From contig NZ_CP120737.1 of NCBI RefSeq assembly GCF_029581195.1, positions 1,240,001 through 1,304,000 of the forward strand: 64,000 nt of DNA. Reading direction: 5' to 3'. Numbering within the stretch: the first letter of the stretch is position 1; every line of letters begins with the position of its first letter. The position numbers and the translations under genes were made by a program. Shown here one piece after another: positions 8,282 through 17,806 of the stretch. Origin of the DNA: Solwaraspora sp. WMMD791 (GTDB lineage: Bacteria > Actinomycetota > Actinomycetes > Mycobacteriales > Micromonosporaceae). Below the pieces are notes generated by a model. It was not told where the DNA came from. It did not search any database and saw only the letters and a list, made by a program, of their open reading frames with translations.

Positions 8282-11032
8282 ATGCGTACAGCCGGACAGG
8301 ACACCGTGGCGGAGCCGAACCACGCGCTGCGGCCGACCGACCCGGTGGGCGTCGGCCCGGTACCGCTGCTGGCCTCGAAGATCACCGCCGCCGGCCCGCC
8401 AGCGGGTCTGATCGAGCGCCCGCGCCTGGCCAGTCGGCTGGACACCGGTACGCACGGACCGCTGACCCTGCTGGTAGCTCCTGCCGGCTGGGGCAAGACG
8501 GCCCTGCTCGCCGGCTGGTTCGCCGCGCGGCAGGGGTCCGGCATCCTCGCCTGGCTCACGGTGGAACCGGCGGACCGGGGCACCCGCTTCTGGACCTACC
8601 TGCATGCCGCACTCGACACCGCGCTCGGCCGCCGACCGGCGGACCGCCCCGGGCTGCCGGTGCCAGGTGACGACGTCGAGCTGTTCCTGCCCCGGCTCGC
8701 CTCGGCACTCGCCGCCCAACCCGAGCCGGTGCTGGTGGTACTGGACGACATGCACACCGTGTCGGACGTCGGTGTGTTGCGCGGGCTGGAATTCCTGCTG
8801 CGGCACTGCCGGGGCCGGTTACGTCTGGTGATCGCCGGCCGCAGCGAGCCGCCACTGGCCCTGCACCGACTGCGGCTGACCGGCGAACTCACCGAGATCG
8901 GCACCACCGAGTTGGCGTTGACCTGGGACGAAACCCAGCGTCTCGTCGCCGAGCAGGGCCTCGACCGGCCGGTGGAAGTGGTCCGCGACCTGCATCGGCG
9001 GGCCGAAGGGTGGCCGGCCGGGGTACGCCTGGTGAGTCTGACGGTCGGTCCACCCGACGAGGGCGCCGCCGGACAGCCCGGCGGCGATGGCGGCGCGGAC
9101 CCGGTTATCGCCGACTATCTGCGGGCCGAGGTGCTGGGCGCGCTCGACCCGGCGGCGCGGCAGACGCTCGTACACACGGCGCTGCTCGACCAGGTCTGCG
9201 CCCCACTGGCCGACGCGCTGACCGGCCGGGCCGACGCCGCCGACCGGCTGTCCGCCGCCGCCCGCGTCGCGGCCGGTTTCGTCAGCACCAGCGGCGGTGA
9301 CCCGACCTGGTACCGCTGTCACCCGATGCTGGCCGACACGCTGCGCGCTGAACTGCTGCACCACTACCCCGACGAGGTCCCACGGTTGCACCATCGGGCC
9401 TACACCTGGCACCGCGACCAGGGCCGCCCACTCGCCGCGCTGCGGCACGCACTGGTCGTGGCCGATGTCGTCGGGGCGGCCGCGCTGGCCGACGCGCACT
9501 GGCCCGAACTGCTGCTCTGCGGCCACCAGGACGCCACGGCCGGGCCACTACCGACGACCGCCGCCGACCATCCGGCGTTGCTGCTGGCGGTAGCCCTCGA
9601 CCGGATCGAGACGAACGGCACCGCCGGCACCCCGCCCGTCCCCGGGACCGGTGCCGACTGTGCAGACCCGACGGCCGACGGCGGCCAGTCGGGCGTCATC
9701 GCGGCGCGGTTGGCTGCGGCCCTCGTCGAGGGCCGGTTCACCCCGGCGGTGCGGTACGCGGAGCAGCTGCTCTCCGCCACGACCGCGATGCCGCGGCCGG
9801 TGGCGGATCGGGCACGGACGGTGGCGTCGGTGCTGTTGGGCACCGCCCGGTACGGGTCGGGCGACCTGTCGGGCGCCGAAACCGTACTGGCCGAGGTCGT
9901 CGATGCGGGTGACGGCGTGTCCCCCTGTGCGCGCCGGTTCGCCGCCGGTCAGTTGGCGCTGCTGAGCGCCGAGGGCGGCCGGCTCACCGAGGCACACCGG
10001 CATGCACAGACCACGCTGACCACACCGGCCTGCCCGGGGCGGCGGTGCGCCGGCCACGCCGCCGCCGCGCATCTCGCGCTGACGCTGATCGCCCTGCACC
10101 GCGACGACCTGCCCGACGCCGCCCGCCAGCTGGGCCAGGTCGCGGCGCTGGCGGGGCCGGGCGCGGTGGCTACCGTGGCCGGACTGGAGCCACTGGCACA
10201 GGCCTGGCTGCGCCACGCGGAAGGCGACTTCGGGGCGGTCACCGAACTGCTCACTCCGGCCGACGGCGCGGGTGCCGGCGGCCATCACGCGGGCCTGCGT
10301 CGACTGGCCGTGGCGGAGACCCGGATGGCCTGTGGCGACTTCGGCGGGGCCCGGGAGCTGCTGACCACACTGGCGGGGGCCGCCGCCGGGCCGGGGCCGG
10401 TGGCCGACCCGGCCGCGACAGGCGTGGCCGACCCGACGGCGTACCCGCAACTGGTCCGTACGCAGGCCCGGATCGCGCTGGCCAGGCTGCACCTGTTGGC
10501 CGGTGAACCGGCCGCCGCCCTGGCCGCGCTGTCCCCGGACTCCCTGGCGGGCCCCGACGCGCTGACCCGACTGCAGCGACTGGACAGCGGCGTGATCGAG
10601 GCGGTGGCGACGCGGGCGCTGGGTGACCAGCGACGGGCCCGCGAGCTGCTGGAACGGGTGCTCGACCGAGCCGTGTCGGACGGTCACCGGCGAGTTTTCA
10701 CCCAGGCCGGCACGCCGGTGCGGGAACTGCTGGTGGAACATCTCGACTCGGGCACCCGCCACCGGGGGTACGTCAACGATCTCGTCGACTCCGCCGGTCG
10801 GCGGCCCGCCGACCGGCACCGGCCGGTGACGACGCTGGCCGAGCCGCTCACCGAGCGGGAACTGACGGTGCTGCGCTACCTGCAGGGCACGTTGTCCAAT
10901 GGGGAGATCGCCGCCGAACTGTTCCTGTCGGTCAACACCGTCAAGACCCACGTGCGCAACATCTACCAGAAGCTCGGCGCCCCGCGCCGTCGGGAAGCCG
11001 TGCGCCGGGCCCGGGAGTTGCGGCTGCTCTAG
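8282..11032 (+). CDS. LAL/MalT-type ATP-dependent LuxR family regulator
   Basis: A 916-aa STAND-class transcription factor. The Walker A motif [11 protein letters not shown] is at about 66-76 and a Walker B-like [13 protein letters not shown] at about 155. A long helical TPR-like region fills the middle. A LuxR helix-turn-helix closes the protein (last 65 residues: [12 protein letters not shown], then [16 protein letters not shown]). The signal is probably a small molecule bound by the repeat region. The ATG at 8282 was chosen because GGGAG lies seven bases before it; the open frame extends further upstream without support. The BON-domain gene follows 34 bases later on the same strand and may be in the same transcript. 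Confidence 0.92.
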   Translation: MRTAGQDTVAEPNHALRPTDPVGVGPVPLLASKITAAGPPAGLIERPRLASRLDTGTHGPLTLLVAPAGWGKTALLAGWFAARQGSGILAWLTVEPADRGTRFWTYLHAALDTALGRRPADRPGLPVPGDDVELFLPRLASALAAQPEPVLVVLDDMHTVSDVGVLRGLEFLLRHCRGRLRLVIAGRSEPPLALHRLRLTGELTEIGTTELALTWDETQRLVAEQGLDRPVEVVRDLHRRAEGWPAGVRLVSLTVGPPDEGAAGQPGGDGGADPVIADYLRAEVLGALDPAARQTLVHTALLDQVCAPLADALTGRADAADRLSAAARVAAGFVSTSGGDPTWYRCHPMLADTLRAELLHHYPDEVPRLHHRAYTWHRDQGRPLAALRHALVVADVVGAAALADAHWPELLLCGHQDATAGPLPTTAADHPALLLAVALDRIETNGTAGTPPVPGTGADCADPTADGGQSGVIAARLAAALVEGRFTPAVRYAEQLLSATTAMPRPVADRARTVASVLLGTARYGSGDLSGAETVLAEVVDAGDGVSPCARRFAAGQLALLSAEGGRLTEAHRHAQTTLTTPACPGRRCAGHAAAAHLALTLIALHRDDLPDAARQLGQVAALAGPGAVATVAGLEPLAQAWLRHAEGDFGAVTELLTPADGAGAGGHHAGLRRLAVAETRMACGDFGGARELLTTLAGAAAGPGPVADPAATGVADPTAYPQLVRTQARIALARLHLLAGEPAAALAALSPDSLAGPDALTRLQRLDSGVIEAVATRALGDQRRARELLERVLDRAVSDGHRRVFTQAGTPVRELLVEHLDSGTRHRGYVNDLVDSAGRRPADRHRPVTTLAEPLTERELTVLRYLQGTLSNGEIAAELFLSVNTVKTHVRNIYQKLGAPRRREAVRRARELRLL

Positions 11033-11066
11033 ACAGCCGGGCCAGGCAACGCCATGGGAGGACACG

Positions 11067-11747
11067 ATGACCGCCGCCACGGTACGTACCGACGAGGAGA
11101 TCCAGCGCGATGTCCTGGAGGAGCTCAAGTGGGACGCCCGCGTGCAACCCAACCAGATCGGCGTGACCGTGCGGGACGGGGTGGTGACGTTGCTCGGCTG
11201 GGTCGACAACTACGGCAAGAAGTGGGCGGCGGAGCGGACCACGCACCGGGTACGCGGCGTCGTGGCCGTCGCCAACGACGTGGAGGTACGGCTGCCCAGC
11301 TCGGCGGAGCGCACCGACGCCGACGTCGCGGGTGCCGCGACCCGGGCTCTGGAATGGGACGCGTTCGTCCCGATCGAACGTCTCGAGGTGACCGTGGCGC
11401 AGGGCTGGGTCACGCTCAAGGGCGAAGTGGAGTGGGAGTTCCAGCGCCGAGCCGCGGAACGGGCGGTCCGCCGCCTTTCCGGGGTCCGTGGCGTCACCAA
11501 TCTGATCGCGGTCCGGCCCCGGATCAACCCGTCGGCGCCGCAGTTGCGCCGCAGCATCACCGACGCGCTGATCCGTAGTGCCACCACCGACGCACGGCAG
11601 ATCACCGTCGACACCGACGGCGGCCGGGTCGTCGTCAAGGGTGTGGTCCGGTCCTGGTTGGAACGTGAGGAGGCGGAACGGATCGCCTGGTCGGCACCGG
11701 GGGTGACCTCGGTGGAGAACCGGCTGACCGTCGACCCGGGAGCCTGA
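11067..11747 (+). CDS. Protein with three BON domains
   Basis: A 226-aa protein made of three consecutive BON (bacterial OsmY and nodulation) domains, about residues 8-75, 82-150 and 155-224. Each ends in a characteristic short motif: [22 protein letters not shown] and [14 protein letters not shown] domains bind phospholipid or ligands and are linked to osmotic and envelope stress in OsmY and related proteins. There is no signal peptide, so it is probably cytoplasmic or peripheral to the membrane. GGGAGG precedes ATG at 11067. It sits just upstream of an MscS channel gene, a neighbour consistent with an osmotic-stress role. Confidence 0.92.
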   Translation: MTAATVRTDEEIQRDVLEELKWDARVQPNQIGVTVRDGVVTLLGWVDNYGKKWAAERTTHRVRGVVAVANDVEVRLPSSAERTDADVAGAATRALEWDAFVPIERLEVTVAQGWVTLKGEVEWEFQRRAAERAVRRLSGVRGVTNLIAVRPRINPSAPQLRRSITDALIRSATTDARQITVDTDGGRVVVKGVVRSWLEREEAERIAWSAPGVTSVENRLTVDPGA

Positions 11748-11750
11748 CCG

Positions 11751-11806
11751 ACCGGCGGGCAGCGACCGGCCGGGTCCGCGACCGGCGGACAGCGACCGGC
11801 GGGTCC
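11751..11806. repeat. Two imperfect direct copies of a ~27-bp GC-rich unit
   Basis: Two tandem copies of an ACCGGCGG(G/A)CAGCGACCGG unit followed by CGGGTCC lie between the BON and MscS genes. They differ by a substitution and a one-base indel. No function is evident; it may be a replication-slippage product or a spacer. Confidence 0.6.
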
Positions 11807-11859
11807 CCGCCGGGGGCGACGCGACACGACGCGCACGTGGGTGGGGAGGCGACCGGAGG

Positions 11860-13137
11860 ATGTGGGACGAGCAGGTGGGCCGCCTGGTGCTGGCGGTGAT
11901 CGCCTCGGTCGGCGGGGCACTCGCCCTCGCCTGGTTGTCGGCCCGGGTGATCCGCCTGGCCGCACGGGGCCGGTACGCCGCGTTCCTCACCACGTTGCAC
12001 CGGGAGTGCCACCGTCCGTGGCGGGCGACGTTACTGGTCGGCGGGCTGCTGACGGCGGTGCCGTTCAGTGGCCTCACCGGTGACCTGCGTGGTGACGTTC
12101 TGCACATCCTGCTGCTCGGGCTGATCTACGCCGGTGCCTGGTTGGTGATCCGGATCCTGTTCGTCTTCGAGGACACCGCCTTCCGTCGGCTGCCGGTGGA
12201 CATGGCCGACAACCGGCGACGTCGACGGGCCCGTACCCAGATCGGGCTGTTGCGCCGCCTCACCGCGGTGATCATCGGCATCGTCGCGCTGGCCGCGACC
12301 CTGATGACGTTCTCCCAGCTGCGGGCCCTCGGCGCATCGCTGCTGGCTTCGGCCGGGGTCGCCGGTGTGGTCGCCGGCCTGGCGGCGCAGTCGGTGCTGG
12401 GCCATGTCTTCGCCGGCCTGCAGCTGGCGTTCAGCGACGAACTGCGCCTCGACGACGTGGTGGTGGTCGACCAGGAGTGGGGCCGCATCGAGGAGATCCG
12501 GCTCACCTACGTCGTCGTCCGGGTATGGGACCAACGTCGACTGATCCTGCCGACGTCCTACTTCACCACCACGCCGTTTCAGAACTGGACCCGCAACGAG
12601 GCCCAGGTGCTGGGCAGCGTGATTCTGCACCTGGACTTCACCGCGGACATCGACGTGCTGCGGGCCGAGGCACACCGGATCGTCGACGCCTCCGCCCTGT
12701 GGGACCGTCGCGAATGGGTGATGCAGGTGGTCGACGCCACCGAGACGACGATCTGCGTCCGCGTCATCGCCTCGGCCGCCGACGCGCCCAGCTCCTGGGA
12801 CCTGCGCTGCGAACTGCGCGAAGGGCTGTTCGGGTTCCTGCGGCGGCATCATCCGGACTGGCTGCCGCGGGCCCGCAGCGAGCTCGCCGGGCCAGCCGAG
12901 GCAGCGGAGCTGGCACCGCCCAGCGACCATCCGACCGCAGCGCCGGGCCGGCCGACGACCGCGCGACTGGGCCGCCCCGGGGCGGGCGGACCCGACCCCG
13001 GCAGCAGTAGGGGGACCGGTCCGCGTGGTCGGGCCGCCCGTACCGCCGGGGGCCGCCAGCAGTTCGGCAGCGCCGAGGCTCGTCGTCAACAGGCGATCGG
13101 GTCGGCGGCGGACCGGCCGTCGGCCGCCGGCGGCTGA
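11860..13137 (+). CDS. MscS-family mechanosensitive ion channel
   Basis: A 425-aa small-conductance mechanosensitive channel. Hydrophobic segments lie at about 8-28, 50-70, 82-105 and 127-180. The pore-lining helix is rich in Ala and Gly (LLASAGVAGVVAGLAAQSVLG), followed by the beta domain (about 190-240, with DDVVVVDQEWGRIEEI) and the mixed C-terminal domain. The last 80 residues are a low-complexity Pro/Gly/Arg tail of no known function. It opens under membrane tension and vents solutes after osmotic downshock. The start is ATG at 11860 behind GGAGG. The gene is convergent with the Hsp70 gene, only 33 bases apart. Confidence 0.9.
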   Translation: MWDEQVGRLVLAVIASVGGALALAWLSARVIRLAARGRYAAFLTTLHRECHRPWRATLLVGGLLTAVPFSGLTGDLRGDVLHILLLGLIYAGAWLVIRILFVFEDTAFRRLPVDMADNRRRRRARTQIGLLRRLTAVIIGIVALAATLMTFSQLRALGASLLASAGVAGVVAGLAAQSVLGHVFAGLQLAFSDELRLDDVVVVDQEWGRIEEIRLTYVVVRVWDQRRLILPTSYFTTTPFQNWTRNEAQVLGSVILHLDFTADIDVLRAEAHRIVDASALWDRREWVMQVVDATETTICVRVIASAADAPSSWDLRCELREGLFGFLRRHHPDWLPRARSELAGPAEAAELAPPSDHPTAAPGRPTTARLGRPGAGGPDPGSSRGTGPRGRAARTAGGRQQFGSAEARRQQAIGSAADRPSAAGG

Positions 13138-13170
13138 CCGCCGGAAACTGGGCGGGCGTCGGCCGGAGCG

Positions 13171-14949
13171 TCACCGACGACGGCTGGTGGTGGCCTCGGC
13201 GGTGAAGGCAGCGGCGACCTGCCGCAGTTCGGCGGCGAGGGTACGCAGCCGGTCCGCCGGTGCCCGCTCGGCGATCGCACCGCGCGCGTCGTCGACCACC
13301 ATCCGCGCCCGGGTCTGCTCGTGCACCGGCGCGGTGGTGGCGTCGGTCAGGGCCCGGTCGACCAGGTCGGCCAGGGCGGCCAGTTCGCGGCCCGGATCGG
13401 CGGTGTCGTCCACGTCCGGCGACGGACCGGGACCGGCCACGGTGCCGGTCGGGGCCTCGACCTGCGTGACGGTGACCGACCGGCTGCGGTCACCGTCGAC
13501 GTCGCGAGCCGAGATGGTGACGATGCCGTCGACGTCGATGTCGACGGTGACCTCGATCCTCGGCACGCCGCACGGTGCCGGCCGGATGTCGGTGAGCCGG
13601 AACCGGCCCAGTATCCGGTTGTCCGCCGCCCGGGTGCGCTGCCCCTGCCGGACGACGACGTCGACACTGGTCTGGCCGTCGCGCGCGGTGGAGACGACCT
13701 GGGTACGGCGGACCGGGAGGGCGGTGTTGCGCTCGACGATCGTCACCATCGTCTCGTCGTGTGCCTGCAGCCCCAGCGCCAACGGGGTCACTTCCCGCAG
13801 CCGCGCCCGGCTGCCGCCCCCGGTGAGCACCCCGGCCTGGACCGCCGCGCCCAACGCCACCACCTCGTCGGCGTTGATCAGCAGTTGCGGCTCATGGCCC
13901 TCGGTGAGCCGCCGCAGCAGGTCGCGCACCGCCGGGATCCGGGTGGCACCCCCTACCATCAGCACCTGGTCGAGGTCGGCCGGGCCGACGCCGGCGGCGC
14001 GCATCGCCTGCTCCACCGGTGCCTGGCACCGTCCGACCAGATCGGCGGTGAGTTCGTCGAACCGGGCCCGGTCGACGAGGGTACGCAGATGTCGCGGCCC
14101 GGTCGGGTCGGAGGCGACGAACGGCAGGTTCACCTCGGCCTCGGTGACCGAGGAGAGTTCCTCCTTGGCGCGCCGCGCCGCCTCGGCCAACCGTTGGCCG
14201 GTCTGGGCGTCGGCCGCCAGGTCGATGCCGTGGTCGCGGTGGAATTCGGCCACCAGGTGCTCCACCAGCCGGTGGTCGAAGTCGTCGCCGCCCAGATGGG
14301 TGTCCCCGGCCGACGCCCGGACCTCGACCACCCCGTCGCCGACGTCCAGGACGCTGACATCGAAGGTGCCGCCGCCGAGGTCGACCACCAGGACCGTCCG
14401 CCGGTGGCGCAGATGCAGGCCGTAGGCGAGCGCCGCCGCCGTCGGCTCGTTGATGATCCGCAGGATCTCCAGGCCGGCGAGCCGGCCGGCCCGCCGGGTC
14501 GCGGTGCGCTGGGCGTCGTCGAAGTGCGCCGGTACGGTGATCACCGCCTGATCGATCCGCTCGCCCAGGACCGCTGCCGCCTCGTCGGCCAGGGTACGCA
14601 GCACCACCGCACTGATCTCCTCAGGTGCGTACCGCCGGCCTTTGACCTCGAACCGGGCCATCGCGCCCTCGCCGACGACGTCGAACAGCACTGCGGCGGC
14701 CTCCCGGCCGACCTCGTCGTAGCGACGTCCGGCGAACCGCTTCGCGGAGTGGATCGTGCCCTTCGGGTTGAGGACCGCCTGGCGCCGGGCGGCGTCGCCG
14801 ACGAGCCGGGCGCCGGCTTCGGTGAAGGCCACCACCGACGGTGTGGTCCGCAGCCCGGCGGTGTTCGGCACGACGGACGGACGTCCCCCGCAGACCGCGG
14901 CGACGACGGAGTTGGTGGTGCCCAGGTCTATACCCACTGCGCGCGGCAT
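13171..14949 (-). CDS. Hsp70 (DnaK-like) chaperone, solo paralogue
   Basis: A 592-aa Hsp70. ATPase motifs are intact: GIDLGTTNS near the start, VPAHFDDAQR, VVDLGGGTFDVSV and VGGATRIPAVRDLL. The substrate-binding domain (about 375-490) has PLALGLQ and a recognisable beta sandwich. The helical lid is short and the C-terminus ends in TTSRRR without an EEVD-type tail. No grpE, dnaJ or hspR gene is adjacent, and no HAIR or CIRCE operator was seen, so this is a secondary DnaK rather than the housekeeping one. ATG at 14949 was chosen because GAGGGGGA precedes it; the frame extends further upstream without support. The surrounding BON and MscS genes suggest a stress-related client set, which is inference. 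Confidence 0.93.
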   Translation of the reverse strand: MPRAVGIDLGTTNSVVAAVCGGRPSVVPNTAGLRTTPSVVAFTEAGARLVGDAARRQAVLNPKGTIHSAKRFAGRRYDEVGREAAAVLFDVVGEGAMARFEVKGRRYAPEEISAVVLRTLADEAAAVLGERIDQAVITVPAHFDDAQRTATRRAGRLAGLEILRIINEPTAAALAYGLHLRHRRTVLVVDLGGGTFDVSVLDVGDGVVEVRASAGDTHLGGDDFDHRLVEHLVAEFHRDHGIDLAADAQTGQRLAEAARRAKEELSSVTEAEVNLPFVASDPTGPRHLRTLVDRARFDELTADLVGRCQAPVEQAMRAAGVGPADLDQVLMVGGATRIPAVRDLLRRLTEGHEPQLLINADEVVALGAAVQAGVLTGGGSRARLREVTPLALGLQAHDETMVTIVERNTALPVRRTQVVSTARDGQTSVDVVVRQGQRTRAADNRILGRFRLTDIRPAPCGVPRIEVTVDIDVDGIVTISARDVDGDRSRSVTVTQVEAPTGTVAGPGPSPDVDDTADPGRELAALADLVDRALTDATTAPVHEQTRARMVVDDARGAIAERAPADRLRTLAAELRQVAAAFTAEATTSRRR

Positions 14950-15145
14950 GGCCGTTCCCCCTCGTGCCGGTGTCCGGCGCAGGGCTGACGTCAGCTGTCG
15001 ACGGCACGGTCCGGGTCGGTGCCGACGCCCTGCGGCGTCCGGTGTCAGCGCCATCGTGGCGTCGGACCGGGCGATTCCGGCTCATCCTGTGGGAGTGATC
15101 GGCCCGCCAGGCGTAGACCCGCCGGTCGGCGGGTAGGTGTGCGGT

Positions 15146-15300
15146 CTTGACGTCCTCCCGCCTTCGAAGGAAGGGGTGCTCCCTTGGTCGCCCTCGGGGT
15201 TTCTGTTCCACCGACGACCGCCCCGTGCGTTCACGTCCCGGTCGTGGGTCCGCCCGCACCACCGGCAGGTCCACGACCGGACAGCCAACGGCAACCGCCG
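15146..15300 (-). pseudogene. Remnant of an IS200/IS605-family tnpB 3' end
   Basis: In the 409-base gap between the Hsp70 gene and the next gene, the minus strand encodes RLPLAVRSWTC, then RWCGRTHDRDVNA. This is the last zinc-ribbon CxxC and the RuvC-III aspartate motif of TnpB nucleases. Everything upstream (RuvC-I/II and the first CxxC) is missing, and the reading frame loses similarity after the motif. The fragment ends near GGAGGACGTCAAG at about 15146, resembling the end of the TnpB guide-RNA region and right element. It is a dead fragment, not a functional element. The rest of the gap presumably contains promoters for the flanking divergent genes. Confidence 0.6.
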
Positions 15301-15358
15301 CGCAGGAGTTGCCTTTCCTCCTCGACCTGAAGACCGACACATCCACGGAGGGGCTCTG

Positions 15359-15547
15359 ATGACGGACGCGCTGTGGCTGGCAGACCATGCCGAGGGTCTG
15401 GACTTCCCGCTGTCCCGGGAGGATCTCATCCGCCGGGCGCAGGAGCTCGGCGCCGACACCGCGGTGCTGCAGGCGCTGCGGGCGCTGCCGGTCGAGCGGT
15501 TCACCAGCGTCGAGCAACTGCTCGCGGCGGTGGGCGAACCGCGCTGA
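15359..15547 (+). CDS. Small DUF2795-like protein
   Basis: A 62-aa acidic helical protein with the pattern DFPLSREDLIRRAQ, then LQALRALPVERFTSVEQLL. This matches the actinobacterial DUF2795 family, whose members are small and of unknown function. A good GGAGGGG site lies just before ATG at 15359. It is 42 bases upstream of the BON-methyltransferase gene and probably co-transcribed with it. No catalytic residues are visible. Confidence 0.75.
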   Translation: MTDALWLADHAEGLDFPLSREDLIRRAQELGADTAVLQALRALPVERFTSVEQLLAAVGEPR

Positions 15548-15589
15548 CCGGCGGCGTTTCGCCCCGGCGTCACCGGGTACCGGCGACGG

Positions 15590-16303
15590 GTGTTCTACAC
15601 GGAGTTCTCCCACGCCCGGCACCAGCTGCACGACGGGTACCTGTCGGCCGTCGCCGCCGACCTGCTGGCCACCGATCCCCGGCTACGTGACCTCGACATC
15701 GAGGTCCGCTTCGACGGTGGGGTGGCCCACCTGACCGGCGACGTCGCCGACGACGACCAGCTCCGGCGGGTACGCGAGGCGCTCGGCCGGCTGGCCGGGG
15801 TGCACGGGGTGTGGGACCGGGTACGGGTCGCCGGCCGGGAACCGGTGATCCTCGACATCGGGTGCGGCGAGTGTCCCCAGTATCCGGGCAACATCGGGTT
15901 GGACCAGCGACCCGGCAAGGCCGTGTCGGTGGTGGCGGACCTACGCAACGGGTTGCCGGTACGCGACGGATCGGCCGACCAGATCTTCGCGGTGCATGTC
16001 CTGGAGCACCTGACCGACTACCTGAAGCTGCTGGACGAGTGCCACCGGGTGCTGCGCCCCGGCGGCGTACTGCATGTGCTTTCGCCCTGGTGGCGGCATG
16101 TCAACGCGGTAGCCGACCCGACCCACCTGCGGTTCTTCGATCTGCAGACGATCAAGGGCATCTGCCAGCAGCCGGCTCCGGCCGGCCGCTGGTACCCGCA
16201 GCACGCGTCCTGTGACGGGGCCACGGTCTTCGCGGACCTGGTCGCCGCCCGGGCTGCGGACCCGGAGCCGGACCCTCAGCACCTCGCCCGGTTCTTCGAC
16301 TGA
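15590..16303 (+). CDS. BON domain fused to class I SAM methyltransferase
   Basis: A 237-aa two-domain protein. Residues about 10-78 form a BON domain (VRFDGGVAHLTGDV, then GVHGVWDRVRV). The rest is a class I methyltransferase with motif I as ILDIGCGE near residue 87, an acidic strand-2 region (GLDQRPG), VVADLRNGLPVRDGSADQI and the post-motif HRVLRPGGVLHVLSP. The C-terminus is short for the family. The substrate is unknown; a BON domain could tether the enzyme to membranes or to other BON proteins. The start is GTG at 15590 with a weak ribosome site, so translation may be coupled to the upstream small gene. The gene is convergent with the alpha/beta hydrolase gene. Confidence 0.8.
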   Translation: MFYTEFSHARHQLHDGYLSAVAADLLATDPRLRDLDIEVRFDGGVAHLTGDVADDDQLRRVREALGRLAGVHGVWDRVRVAGREPVILDIGCGECPQYPGNIGLDQRPGKAVSVVADLRNGLPVRDGSADQIFAVHVLEHLTDYLKLLDECHRVLRPGGVLHVLSPWWRHVNAVADPTHLRFFDLQTIKGICQQPAPAGRWYPQHASCDGATVFADLVAARAADPEPDPQHLARFFD

Positions 16304-16384
16304 CCCGTCGGCACGACACGGGCCACCGGGACCGGTACCGGAAATGCCCGGCGCGTGCGGCGGGTCCGTGATCCGGCGCAGGAG

Positions 16385-17788
16385 TCAGATCGGTGCACCC
16401 GCCCGGCCGACCAGGCCGCCAGCGGCCAGCACCAGCCAACTCAGCTCGGGATGGACGATGTCGCTGTGCGCCCCGGCCGGTGGACCGCCCCGGCGCACCA
16501 CCGCGGAGACGTCGACATTGACCATTCGCCGATGCTCGAGCCGGTAGCCGGCCCGGTCCCCGGCTGCGGCCATTGGCACGGACACCGCGTCGACCGCGCT
16601 GGCACCGTGGTAGCCCAGGGCACCCCAGCGTTGCCCGAGCGTCGGCAGCGCCGCCGCGTCGTCGCCGACGGCCACCGACGCGAGCGGGTAGAACACGGCC
16701 AGCGCCGCGTCGTTGACCGATCGGCAGACCACCACCGGTCCGTCTATCCGTCGGGCCAGTCCGGCCAGCGCGCCGCGCCGGTCGACGGCGAACGGCAGCC
16801 GAGGGGCGAACGCGTACCGGGACAGGGCCCCCTGCAGCAGCGTCACCGACCGGACGGTGACGCTGGCGTGGGCCGCCGCGAAGCTCACCAGGCGGGCACC
16901 GAAGCTGTGGCCGACCAGATGGACCCGGATGCCGGGTGCCGCGGCCGGCAGCCGGTCCAGCACCGGGCCGAGTCCGGTCTGCCCGACGACCCCGGCCCGG
17001 TTCTTCATCTGCCAGTACGTCAGCTGCCGCAGCGCCTCCTTGGCACCGTGCCAGATCCCGCGCAGCGGATCGGCCAGGGCCGCCGCGCCGGAGGGCGCCG
17101 GTTCGGCCAACGGTGTCCGGCAGCGGCGCAGTTCGTCGAGGAACCGGCGGTAGACGTCGGTCGGTTCGGCGGCCAGCATCCCTGGCAGCGGCACCGCGTC
17201 GGGGCGGGCCGGCCCGCTCTCGCCGTCGTCGAATCCGTCGGCCACGACCAGCGCGAACCCGCGCAGTTCGGTGGCGAACGCACGGACCAGGGTCGGGGTC
17301 GGCCGGGTCAGCAGCAACGCGGCCATCCGGTCCAGCGCCGGCGCTCCGGCGGGAAACGTCGACCGCAGGGCGCGCAGGGTGGCGTCGTCCAGCCCGGCCG
17401 GGCGCGGTGCGCCGTCGTGGTCGGGCCGGCGGGTGACGGTGGCTGCGCCGGCCGGTACGTGGTCCGTCAGCGGATCGCTGGCCGGGAAGTCCGGCACCGG
17501 CTCGTCCGGCCACCGGCGCGCCGGCCAGTGCACGCCGAGCAGGCCGATGCTGTCCGCCCACGGTCCACTCCGCCGGGCCTGGGCGGCCAGCAGACCCAGG
17601 AAGCCGTCGTAGAGCGTCGCCGCCATGGCTCCGTCGTTGTTCCATCCGTGGGCGAAGACCACCAGGTCGGTGACGGCACAGGCGCGTACCCCGGACAGCA
17701 GCGCCGCGACCGCCGCCGGATCGGCGTCGCCGGCCGCGTCGAAGCGGACCTGCCAGAACGGCAGCCCGCCGATGCGTCGAAGCGTCAT
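16385..17788 (-). CDS. Alpha/beta hydrolase paired with subtilisin
   Basis: A 467-aa alpha/beta hydrolase fold protein. FAHGWNN (45-51) is the oxyanion-hole segment, GHSFG (293-297) is the nucleophile elbow with Ser295, and a late histidine (His441 or His446 in AHSDIVHP) is the likely catalytic base. A long insertion (about 75-280) separates the first two motifs. Other striking segments are LLGVHWPARRW and TYWQMKNRAGVVG. There is no signal peptide or membrane helix, so it is cytoplasmic. It begins 18 bases after the subtilisin gene, with GAGGAGACGGAG before ATG 17788, and is clearly in one operon with it. The substrate is unknown; lipase, esterase or peptidase activity are all possible. Confidence 0.8.
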   Translation of the reverse strand: MTLRRIGGLPFWQVRFDAAGDADPAAVAALLSGVRACAVTDLVVFAHGWNNDGAMAATLYDGFLGLLAAQARRSGPWADSIGLLGVHWPARRWPDEPVPDFPASDPLTDHVPAGAATVTRRPDHDGAPRPAGLDDATLRALRSTFPAGAPALDRMAALLLTRPTPTLVRAFATELRGFALVVADGFDDGESGPARPDAVPLPGMLAAEPTDVYRRFLDELRRCRTPLAEPAPSGAAALADPLRGIWHGAKEALRQLTYWQMKNRAGVVGQTGLGPVLDRLPAAAPGIRVHLVGHSFGARLVSFAAAHASVTVRSVTLLQGALSRYAFAPRLPFAVDRRGALAGLARRIDGPVVVCRSVNDAALAVFYPLASVAVGDDAAALPTLGQRWGALGYHGASAVDAVSVPMAAAGDRAGYRLEHRRMVNVDVSAVVRRGGPPAGAHSDIVHPELSWLVLAAGGLVGRAGAPI

Positions 17789-17806
17789 CTCCGTCTCCTC
17801 CGCGGG

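Noticed and set aside
14950-15145. HAIR or CIRCE heat-shock operator before the Hsp70 gene
   Set aside because: No CTTGAGT-N7-ACTCAAG or CIRCE palindrome was found.
15359-16303. Intact mobile element around the TnpB remnant
   Set aside because: No full transposase, left end or TnpA gene is present; only the last zinc half-ribbon and RuvC-III motif remain.
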